Shown one piece after another: positions 31,125-39,186 of a DNA stretch of 53,433 nucleotides. Every line of letters begins with the position of its first letter. Within the stretch, counting starts at the first letter, position 1. Source of the DNA: Basidiobolus meristosporus CBS 931.73 (taxonomy: Eukaryota > Basidiobolomycota > Basidiobolomycetes > Basidiobolales > Basidiobolaceae); NCBI GenBank assembly GCA_002104905.1, contig MCFE01000608.1, positions 1-53,433 on the forward strand. Direction: 5' to 3'. A program made the position numbers and the translations under genes. A model generated the notes under the pieces. The model was given only the letters and a program-made list of their open reading frames with translations, was not told the origin of the DNA and made no database searches.

Positions 31125-31715
31125 TGTAACTATCAATCTATTTTTCTAGCTTCTAGCTTGATCCCATAGTATCACAGACACTGTTTCAAAGATACACCCT
31201 AGTGGAGTTCTCCCTCCAGTAGGTCAGATTCAAAAGTGTATGTGTTCTTGTATAAAGATACAATCAAGCCTTTCATTGCTTTATACTACAATCCCATTGC
31301 AATAACTACGGTCAAGGGGTAGGCAGATGCACCAAAGAAGATGCTCAATCCAGAAGAAGAGTACTTGTCACCATTATTCTGGAGATTTCCAACTTAATTC
31401 CCAATAGCTCATCTTATAATTAAGTGTGGAGTTTGCCTGGTGTATTAACACAGGTACTGAAATATTGAAGATGTATGGCTGTTACCATGCCTCTATTTCT
31501 CATCCAAAAAGGCTTCATTGAAAAGAATGAGCAAACATGTGGTGTTATACATTCAGTTTTCTTCCCACCATTGGAGTGATTGTAGCCCCAATGAGGATTT
31601 ATTCCCTCAGCCCACCACTCTAACTACTATGATAATACTTAACCCACAGCTGATGCAGCCCTCCAGAGACTTGAACAGCTTGAATGTTCCAATGTAAAAG
31701 TATGGACTGATGACC
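31125..31715. repeat. Block segment D, copy C (CpG-depleted)
   Basis: It is homologous to 18870-19460. At about ten positions where the other copy has CG, this one has TG or CA (for example CTCGATCCC to CTTGATCCC, AATCCGGAAG to AATCCAGAAG, AAAGCGTAC to AAAGTGTAT). No gene is visible in either copy. Confidence 0.75.
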
Positions 31716-32119
31716 TAATTAAATACTTTGTTGTGCTTTAACTACAACAATACTTGTAGTTGGCATTAGTCCAACAATGAAGAGTACTTACTAATCCATT
31801 GAATGTATTGGTTCCAAACCCCAGACAACTGTGATCAGACCTGCAATCCCACTGCTTCATACTGTTTTTTGGTTTGGGGACCTTAGGAGCACAAAATGAA
31901 TCTTGTGTGACTTACATTGCTCATTTCACCTGAGCTCTTGTGCAGCCTTGAATGACTGCATCAATACAGCTGATAGGATGGCTGACTCTACTCCAGGTAA
32001 TGCAATCATGACAATACCAAAGCTAATTAAAAGTCTCTCAAATGCACTTGTACTAAGCAGTCAAGTTGAGATTTCCAAGGTGTGTTGATATAACAGGTAG
32101 AGTAAAAGCACCTGCCTAT
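31716..32119. other. Insertion relative to block A between segment D and repeat E
   Basis: In block A, segment D is followed almost directly by repeat E. Here about 400-600 bp of low-CpG sequence lies between. No terminal repeats or genes were recognised. Confidence 0.4.
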
Positions 32120-32560
32120 AGGCAGAGACACCAAGCAAGCTAGTGTAACAACTCAGGTGACAGGGTATAAGCAAATTTTCTTGGGTATCAGAGCTTGTGG
32201 GCAAATTATGCAGTACAAGAGCTTAAGGGTCTTGGGGATATTTGTAATGATTGGAAGAACAAGTAGAACATGTAATCTTTACTCAATTATTCATCAAATG
32301 AAAGGGTTTTACTTATACTTCTAGATGGTTCTGGCTAAGCAAACATCATAATTATGATTAGGAGGGTACTGACAACAAGTGTGCCAAGCTTGGTGCTGTT
32401 TAGACAACTTTCAAACTTCTTATACCCCAGGAACCTATTATTTTGGCAAAATATACCAAGTATTGCTCAGCAAGAAATGTGGCTAGAGCTCTCTAAGATT
32501 TGTATACTATGCTCTTAATGTTTGAGAAGCATTGCAGTTGCATGATCATCAAGAGTGAGA
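32120..32560 (+). repeat. Repeat E copy, block C
   Basis: The blocks GGTCTTGGGGATATTTGTAATGATTGG (in pieces), GCTTGGTGCTGTTTAGACAAC and GCTAGAGCTCTCTAAGATTTG match other E copies. It is interrupted and diverged. Confidence 0.55.
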
Positions 32561-33518
32561 TGAGAGGGATGCAAGAAATAATAACAACAGTGTATGTCAA
32601 TCAACTGACCTAATGAAAACTCTTTGACTTGAACTCATCTGATATTCAGCCAGTATTCTGCTGAAACTCAGGTGGTGTCTTCAAGCTTTCAGTTGTAGTT
32701 TTGGATGTAAGTAGTGGGCAGCAGAGTACCAGATTTATTATGAATGCTAGGGGACTTGGTCTCCTCTTGGAAAATATGACTGTTTGTCTGCCCAGGAGCT
32801 AGCACATGAGATACAAAGAGTAGTCCTCTTTGAGAACCTGGTTTCAGCTAAAATTATGATTGTATTCTGCTGATGTTTTTTTAAGTTTTCACTTGGGGTT
32901 AGCTTTGTCACTATGATCTGTCTTGAGTACTACATATGCATAACAATTACTCAAATAAGTGCAACAGTGCACTAAAGGCATCAAAATATTTAGCTGCTCA
33001 ATAATATCCATACACTACCTTTCTACAATAGTTGCAAGGAGCTTTGCAGCTTCTATCAAAGGTACATTGCACATTGACAGCATCAGTTTTGAAGCCATAG
33101 CTGCTTATTCATTTCAAGACCAAACTAACCAAAGATGCTCCTTGAATACCTTTGGTAGCTGTCCTTGAGTTGGAGATCAGTATTCTAGGATACTGGAGGT
33201 ATTCTGGCAGATAGTACTATATCCAGGGATTAGATTATCAAAGCAGTAAGTATAAAATATTACTACTTTCAATAATACATAGTATCCATATATATTTATA
33301 TGTTTAGGAGTCTATGTGGAATCCACAAGGCATTCTATTCAGTTAATAAGCCAAGAGAATATGACTAGGTGACATGATGTTTTCAGTTGTATGCTTACCT
33401 ACTAGATGGTATCCACACTAAGCTCTTGGACACAGAAGGTTACAAACATGCTTAGGGTTAGGGTTAAATTTCCAGTCGGTGATAGCAATATTTATTTCAT
33501 ACAATATCCGCAAATACT
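32561..33518. other. Stretch without recognisable gene; short telomere-like motif
   Basis: I found no gene or RNA. At about 33450 the sequence CTTAGGGTTAGGGTTA holds two TTAGGG units, just downstream of the Cys-rich gene. Confidence 0.4.
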
Positions 33519-33821
33519 CTAAAATTTGGTACATTTGCCACCGAAATGATTCTGTGCGGCTATGACCTCATTATAGCTTTCTTCCACACTACAGAGAATG
33601 GTCGTATCACAATTTGCATTGCGTCTCATTTCTCTGGTACTACAGTATTTACGAGTGATATCCCAGTCAGAAAAGCAGTTCTGTTGCTCAATAGTCTCCA
33701 AATCCTCAAGTGCAGTGGGAGTACTAGTAACCCTCTTGAGTACGTAGCAGTGGTTTTCCAGTGCCGCCATAACAGCAGTTAGCTCCAGAGTAAGAGTAAT
33801 AAGTAGGATCTTGAATTGCAT
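33519..33821 (-). CDS. Small secreted cysteine-rich protein (100 aa)
   Basis: The protein starts MQFKILLITLTLELTAVMAA, a good signal peptide. The mature part of about 80 residues has six Cys (25, 49, 60, 71, 77, 97), enough for three disulfides. A longer frame opens upstream, but only through a GTG. The ATG at 33821-33819 is chosen because a TATA box (33856-33863, TATAAAAT) lies 34 bp before it, the spacing seen for other genes here. Size, secretion and Cys pattern are like fungal effector-type or antimicrobial-type proteins. That is analogy only, with no family recognised. It lies between block C and block B and has normal CpG content. Confidence 0.7.
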   Translation of the reverse strand: MQFKILLITLTLELTAVMAALENHCYVLKRVTSTPTALEDLETIEQQNCFSDWDITRKYCSTREMRRNANCDTTILCSVEESYNEVIAAQNHFGGKCTKF

Positions 33822-33855
33822 GTTGATGAGGTTTGCTTGGTTGTCCACGTAGAAT

Positions 33856-33863
33856 ATTTTATA
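33856..33863 (-). promoter_or_regulatory. TATA box of the Cys-rich secreted protein
   Basis: TATAAAAT on the minus strand, 34 bp before the ATG at 33821. It supports the shorter start. Confidence 0.6.
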
Positions 33864-34156
33864 GGTGTCAACATGCAGGAGGGTTTAGGAGAACCTCTGG
33901 AGAAAACCGGTCATATTCTAGTTGAGGCAAAGAGAAGATGGTGAAGGAAATGTTGCGTACCTGAATCATAAGTATTATCATTATCAGAACTGATTTGTTC
34001 GTAATACAATGCAATCTTATAGGGTTAGAGCAGCTCAACAGAGTCAAGAAATCTTGTAACAGGTTCATTGTCTTGCCATGATAAAGGTAAAAGCCAAATG
34101 TTGGCCCCTAAGTGTCCGCTCACCTCAAGTGACTCCGGTGAAGTGATACTAATGCA

Positions 34157-34470
34157 GTGCCTTTGACTCCCCGAGAATACGGTCTAAAAAGCAATCCTGA
34201 TGGAGGAGTGAAGGAACAGACTGCTGGCCTTTACATCGAAAAATTGGCCAAGCTTGGCTTCATTACCCTGACTTTCGATGTCGCCAACCAAGGCAAGAGT
34301 GAAGATCCCAACCAAAGAGTGGAGGACTTCAATCTAACTACCTTGGATGAGGCTGATATCTCTGCTTCAGGAGGATACGCCACTTGTGCCGTACAAACCG
34401 ATTTTTTGGGGAAAAGGTATGCATGGCAGTCATTTATTCAAAGACTTGCAAGAGGCAAAGAGTGAGGCGC
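34157..34470 (+). pseudogene. Alpha/beta-hydrolase fragment, block B
   Basis: The translation DGGVKEQTAGLYIEKLAKLG then FITLTFDVANQGKSEDPNQR matches a recognisable pattern of dienelactone-hydrolase-like alpha/beta hydrolases (GGxKEQTAGLYAxKLAxxGFxxLAFDxxxQGxS). The oxyanion region before it and the nucleophile Ser elbow (GxSxGG) after it are missing. The frame diverges after VEDFN and ends at 34465. It is therefore an N-terminal fragment, with a more decayed copy in block C. The substrate cannot be inferred. Confidence 0.65.
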
Positions 34471-34613
34471 CTTCCCTGAATGTCAAGACTGCGGTAGTCA
34501 TAAGCATACGTACTTGCCACCTCGCAGTACAAACCAAAGCGTGAATGTGGTAGTCGGTGGCTGAGCTCTTAACTCGACGTTGCTCTCCAGTTGCGGCAGG
34601 GTAAAGTCAGCGG

Positions 34614-34620
34614 TATATAA
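34614..34620 (+). promoter_or_regulatory. TATA-like box upstream of ORF U
   Basis: TATATAA lies 4 bp before one ATG (34625) and 52 bp before the next in-frame ATG (34673). Spacing elsewhere in the window makes 34673 the better start. Confidence 0.45.
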
Positions 34621-34672
34621 GACCATGTGTCTAGTAAGAAAGCGAGATACATTTGGCTTAGCAACACTACCA

Positions 34673-34882
34673 ATGACCCGCAATACCAACGGACAACACC
34701 TTCCAGGAGATGATAGGACTACCGTAAGTAGCACTTGGCTCAGAGGTGGAACAAAGATACCAAAAGGTGTGCATATTAAGCTCATAGGGCAAAGCACCAT
34801 CCAGGAAAGCTACACTGACACTAATGAAGAGCCATGCCCCATTGAAAGTGACCATAATGACCTTAGAGTCTATCGACGGTAA
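34673..34882 (+). CDS. Hypothetical ORF U, block B (69 aa)
   Basis: This small hydrophilic protein begins MTRNTNGQHLPGDDRTT and ends DHNDLRVYRR. It has no signal peptide or motif. The block A copy is disrupted, so conservation does not support function. The internal ACCGTAAGT could be a splice donor, which would change the product. Listed because promoter and frame are intact here. Confidence 0.3.
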   Translation: MTRNTNGQHLPGDDRTTVSSTWLRGGTKIPKGVHIKLIGQSTIQESYTDTNEEPCPIESDHNDLRVYRR

Positions 34883-35133
34883 TTTTTAAGCCCAAGGGTT
34901 ACTGCCCATTAGTAAACAATTACAAAAGTTCTTACTAGTGCAGACAGTTATTGCAGAAGCTGAGACAATTTTGAATGTTGTTAGGGACACCATTGACCAG
35001 GTAGTCCTCATTATTCACACTGTGTAGCCTTGGTACGAAGAGACAATGTAGCAAACGGTGTGGCACCCAGGTTAAATCAATCTAGCTCGCACAAAGCTAT
35101 AAGCGAAGCCTAATTGAGTGGGTATGAGAAGGT

Positions 35134-35703
35134 TATAAATCGGGAAAATTTGCATGAGACTCCGCCAGCCAGTCATACAGCTTTCCTTCCTCTTGCTAGT
35201 TTCCGCCATCGCTTCATTACAGCATCTCCGCTACCCCACTCGGTGACTCACAGATAGCCTACTCCAATGAGCCATGTATCGAACAACTGGGTGCTTATTA
35301 TCAGAACACTTCGGCCCCCAGCCAAGAATACCAGCCGTCAATTGAGGATGGGGATGATTCGGAGATGACTGAGCCAATGCAAACAAGCGAGACTTCGGGT
35401 GAACAGCCAGGATTCTCTGGGTTGCAAGGGTTCGATATTTCCAATGTTCAACCATCCCACACCTTGTTAGACAGCATCAATGGCCATTCTTCCAGTAAAG
35501 CCAACGCCGTGTCCAGCTCAAACCAGTTCGACCAGACGCAAGTCATTGATCAAACCCTCTATCAGTCCAAGCAGCAACAGCCACAAATTATCACCACTCA
35601 GCCAACAGCGCGTGCACTTAGAGGGGGGTACAAGAAGTATAAGAGATCGGTTCGTCGTCACTTCAAAATCAGATATTTCAGTGGAAACAGACATCAAGTT
35701 TAG
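35134..35703 (+). pseudogene. Secreted protein X, copy B (start lost and frameshifted)
   Basis: It aligns with copy A from the TATA box (35134-35140) to the stop. The preferred start ATG has become ATA (CAGTCATACAGC versus CAGTCATGCAGC). Two bases are lost at the end of the signal peptide (TTACAGCATCTCC versus TTGCAAGCAATCTCC), so translation from the upstream ATG at 35154 would terminate early. The rest of the frame, from about 35225 through the basic tail RALRGGYKKYKRS, is open and close to copy A. This suggests recent inactivation. An internal Met at 35365 would give a product without signal peptide. Confidence 0.75.
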
Positions 35704-36016
35704 TAAATGTAAATTTACGAAATAAAATGAGTAACATACTACTGGCTATACTGATGATATACAAGTACTCAAGCATTTGCTGGTGTGTACATATGGGAAT
35801 AGCGTACCTTATCATTGTACATATTATTTGCACTGAAGAGAATTATGGGCAGCGGTGATAGAACCCTAGAGATAAACTGAGGCTGGCATTCCAGTGCATG
35901 TGTTTTATAGGTTACAGGTTTCCTCAAATAATGTCCATAACAGAATGTAAAACATGCCTAATCTAACAAAACTTACTTTATGCCCTCGGGCTAACCTTGC
36001 TATAAGCTTCTCATGC

Positions 36017-36023
36017 TATATAG
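36017..36023 (+). promoter_or_regulatory. TATA box of gene Y, copy B
   Basis: TATATAG, 40 bp before the ATG, in the same place as in copy A. Confidence 0.55.
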
Positions 36024-36063
36024 CGGCCTATGCAACTAACCTTTTTCTCACCTATTCTTCAGC

Positions 36064-36444
36064 ATGCGCTCTACTACCATAGCAGTGATTCTAGGCCTTG
36101 CCGCGAATCAAGTTACCGTTGCTGCCCCAATCGGCTGTTCTTCTCAATGCACTCGCGAGTATAGAAAGATTCATTATCGCAGTTTACCATGTGCACAGTA
36201 TGATTGCTGCCAAAACGGTCGAGTTTTACCTGTCGTTAAGACGTCGAATGTCCAATCCCTATCATTGTGCCAGGTTTTCCCCGCCATGATCAGAAAGCAC
36301 GATACCCTGAACATTGCCAATGCCAACAGCAATAAAGGCTTCAACGTCAAGTATCAAGCAGGACCCAGTCTCGAACTGGAGGGTGGGGCCAACGCATCTG
36401 AATATGCCAAGCAAAAGGGAGCGGAACACTCGGACGATAGTTGA
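36064..36444 (+). CDS. Secreted protein Y, copy B (126 aa, possibly truncated)
   Basis: The N-terminus MRSTTIAVILGLAANQVTVA is a signal peptide with likely cleavage before APIGC. The mature part has Cys at about 25, 29, 43, 48, 49 and 69, then an Asn/Ala-rich segment (NIANANSNKGFN) and an acidic end. Compared with copy A the frame is intact at the 5' end, but the homology stops at GACGATAGTT. A stop codon follows at once, removing about 37 residues. It may be a working short form or an end-deleted copy. Two more remnants lie at 27408 and 38847. The function is unknown, and the family appears specific to this lineage as far as I can tell. Confidence 0.6.
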   Translation: MRSTTIAVILGLAANQVTVAAPIGCSSQCTREYRKIHYRSLPCAQYDCCQNGRVLPVVKTSNVQSLSLCQVFPAMIRKHDTLNIANANSNKGFNVKYQAGPSLELEGGANASEYAKQKGAEHSDDS

Positions 36445-36609
36445 TCTGCATCGTGGTCATCCAGCCTACAACTGACAGTGCTACACGTTTGATCTCGGTA
36501 TTACAAATATTCGAGATTGTCAGACTGCTCGGTGGCTATTAGGATTGTGATTTTTCCTCTTTTGGTTGCTGCAATCATTTTTGTGCAAGCTTTAGCAACA
36601 TAGAAAAAG

Positions 36610-36691
36610 TGATGAGGGTGGGGTTCGAACCCACGCCTCCGAAGAGACTGCGACCTGAACGCAGCGCCTTAGACCACTCGGCCACCTCACC
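36610..36691 (-). tRNA. tRNA-Leu (CAG), copy B
   Basis: It is identical to the gene at 23427-23508: class II cloverleaf, anticodon CAG, long variable arm, no intron, discriminator A. It is part of the duplicated X-Y-tRNA block and, like copy A, has an LTR directly upstream (12 bp here). Confidence 0.95.
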
Positions 36692-36703
36692 AGCTCATTC
36701 ATG

Positions 36704-36929
36704 TGTTATGAAAGTCTGAATCCCGACCAGAACAGGCAGCAAGTTGTCGCATATAGAGATGCGTCAACACCAAAAATCATCAAAGATGATCAAAGACTGA
36801 TGGGCTAAAGTAAGACAAGTTGTATGCAAATGATCGAGAAATGTATAAAAAGTAGATCCTACGCTAAAATAAAGGACAGACCTTGTTACACCAAACAGAA
36901 GGACGGGAACTGGCCTGGATTTCATAACA
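36704..36929 (+). mobile_element. 5' LTR of an L-family Ty3/gypsy-like element
   Basis: The 226-bp LTR begins TGTTATGAAAGTC and ends TTTCATAACA. It starts 12 bp upstream of the tRNA-Leu 5' end. A primer-binding site and a gag gene follow, so this is the left end of an element and not a solo LTR. It appears identical to the inverted copy at 37804-38029. Confidence 0.85.
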
Positions 36930-36931
36930 TT

Positions 36932-36942
36932 TGGTAGCAGCG
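36932..36942 (+). promoter_or_regulatory. Primer-binding site for initiator tRNA-Met
   Basis: TGGTAGCAGCG follows the LTR after two bases. TGGTAGCAG is complementary to the 3' end of typical eukaryotic initiator tRNA-Met including CCA, the usual primer of Ty1/Ty3-type elements. Confidence 0.7.
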
Positions 36943-36974
36943 AAACAACAAATAATCCTCCAAACTACAAGAAA

Positions 36975-37800
36975 ATGAGTACTAGCAAGAGTACTAAAGG
37001 AAGCAGCCCTGGTGAAGACATTAATGCATTGCTGCGAGAGCAATTACAAGAATTGAAAGAAGAGAACCAGTGGCTAAAAGCACAGTATAGTGCACAGGAA
37101 GAGTTGCCTACTAAAGAAGATATTCTGAAGGCATATGGAAGTTTGGAATCTGGTCATGCAAAGTTAGCAAAGCCTGATACATTCGACGGGATGTCAAATG
37201 TGGATTTTTTTTTTGGTCAAATGTGGATTCTTGGATTTTTGAGGTTGAAAAATACCTAAAATTCACAAACGTTAGTAAGATGCAAATGGTTGATTATGCA
37301 TCAAGTCTGTTCAGGGGACAGGCGCTATTGTGGTGGAGGTCTCACATGAAGAGGGTCCAAGAAGGACTTGAAGTTGAAATTGAAAAGTGGAACCAGTTTA
37401 AGCAAGAATTGAAGGCAGAATTCAAGCTTGTGACAGCAACTAAACATGCTAGAGATAAACTGGCACAGCTAGTCCAGAAGGGAACAGTTAGCAGCTATAC
37501 CAATGAATTCAAAAGTATCCTATTAGAAATTGATGGAATATCGGAAGATGAAATACTGGATCGATATGTACGTGGACTCCAAAAGTCCACCAGGAAAGAA
37601 GTGGAGCTTCGAGATCCAAGCTCATTCAAAGAGGCCCACAGGATTGCAGAAAGATATGACCAGATTATGTTTGATAATGTACACAGCACAAAAAAAGAAT
37701 CACATGAAGCTGACAAGAAGTCTACACCAAAGAAAAAAGATGAGTATTGCATCAAACATAACTTGTGCTTTAAATGCAATAACATTTATGTTCATAACAT
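36975..37800 (+). pseudogene. gag gene of an L-family LTR retrotransposon (frameshifted, cut)
   Basis: The Gag reading frame starts at 36975 with a coiled-coil-like, Glu/Gln/Leu-rich N-terminus. The retrotransposon gag core follows, with FRGQALLWWRSH, WNQFKQELKAEF and LDRYVRGLQ. The frame shifts at 37195-37235, where a GTCAAATGTGGATT segment is present twice around a run of T. Near the end CIKHNLCFKC is the start of a CCHC zinc knuckle, but the frame is cut there by an inverted L-family LTR. No protease, polymerase or integrase follows. Confidence 0.8.
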
Positions 37801-37803
37801 TCA

Positions 37804-38029
37804 TGTTATGAAATCCAGGCCAGTTCCCGTCCTTCTGTTTGGTGTAACAAGGTCTGTCCTTTATTTTAGCGTAGGATCTACTTTTTATACATTTCTCGAT
37901 CATTTGCATACAACTTGTCTTACTTTAGCCCATCAGTCTTTGATCATCTTTGATGATTTTTGGTGTTGACGCATCTCTATATGCGACAACTTGCTGCCTG
38001 TTCTGGTCGGGATTCAGACTTTCATAACA
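37804..38029 (-). mobile_element. L-family solo LTR in inverted orientation
   Basis: It is the reverse complement of the 36704-36929 LTR, apparently without differences. The flanks are TTCA at 37800-37803 and TTCA at 38030-38033, so it looks like a separate insertion with a 4-bp target duplication. Together with the 5' LTR it makes an inverted repeat around the gag fragment. Confidence 0.85.
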
Positions 38030-38033
38030 TTCA

Positions 38034-38285
38034 TGTCACAAAGTAAGGAGTTGATAAATGGTAAGTGACACTGGCGCATGCAAAGACGACTCAGTAGCCC
38101 AGTAAAGAAGATAAATTGCATATACTCACAATACGGTATAAATACGAGCTAAATAATCGAATAAAACGGTTAGTTTGTTAGAAATGAGAAGAGCGGTAGA
38201 AATGGTTATTATCTTGAATATATTTCTACACGTCACCAGCCTAATATTTTAAAAGATATTCTCATACTACCCCGTTGAATCCACT
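38034..38285 (+). mobile_element. LTR family R4, copy 5 (3' end missing)
   Basis: It starts TGTCACAAAGTAAGG right after the TTCA target repeat and carries the GGTATAAATAC centre. It stops at CCCCGTTGAATCC. It is the block B counterpart of 24633-24732. Confidence 0.65.
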
Positions 38286-38846
38286 GCTGTTAGTTATGAT
38301 ATGATCAATGCACAAATCTAGGAGATATTGCTTGGTAATGAATGCAACCTGAGAAAAGTGCTACTTTATACCGGATAAACTAGACTGTTTTCACTTTCGG
38401 AACGTGATCTAACTCATTTATGTTTGTGCCAATTTTGGGAATCTGGCCCACCAAATTCCTGGGTTCTTCCTAAACGTGATTAGTATCAACAGCAAGCCCA
38501 CATATCCTAGCACCTATTGTGGTAGTTGAATTCACAGCTTTAAAATTCTTTAAATCTAGTCATCCTAAACTTGCTTTACTCCAACTCAATCATCAAGCTT
38601 TCTCCTACCCTCCCTCTATTCATCACTACTGCTACAAAGGCAAAGTTACCGTATATTGTCAAGACTTTTGAAAGCAATCCTTGGAACTATGCTCAACATA
38701 TAATGCTGACTTGGATACCAGACAGTTGTGGGAACTAAGAAGGTCGGCCGGGACTACACATAAACGAATATAAAGTCCAAAGTGGAGTGTCCATTCAAGA
38801 AACACTTTACAACAAAATGCTTCACAAATACGTGATTTAGCTGTTT
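38286..38846. other. Stretch without recognisable gene
   Basis: No ORF, RNA or repeat with a partner in the window was found. Confidence 0.4.
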
Positions 38847-38957
38847 CTCCACATGCGCTTTACTACCGTAGCAGTGACTCTAGGCCTTGCCATGAATCAA
38901 GTTGCCGTTGCTGCCCCAATCGGCTGTTCTCCATCAAAACCCATTTTGTTGTACTAA
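38847..38957 (+). pseudogene. Secreted protein Y, 5' fragment (fourth copy)
   Basis: The sequence from CATGCGCTTTACTACCGTAG to GCTGCCCCAATCGGCTGTTC matches gene Y, encoding the signal peptide MRFTTVAVTLGLAMNQVAVA. Homology stops after GCTGTTCTC, and a stop codon follows at 38957 (SPSKPILLY). Only the signal peptide and a few residues are left. Confidence 0.65.
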
Positions 38958-39186
38958 AGGCACTTTTTGGCTCTAGAGTAACCTCCACAAAGGAGCATAC
39001 CGATATATCCGAAATTGGTATTCTCCCCTCCCCCAACCTAGGTAGGTACCCACACATAGCTATATATTACTATATTTTCCCCTATGACACAATAGGTGGA
39101 AAATTAATATCATACAAAATAGCATTCCAACTATTAAGCAATTTTATTAATGGGTTATTTAGATTATAAATACATTACTCTATGTG

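Noticed and set aside
33445-33465. Interstitial telomere
   Set aside because: Only two TTAGGG units here and about two near 43878. Too short to claim a fusion point or healed end, so mentioned only as supporting context.
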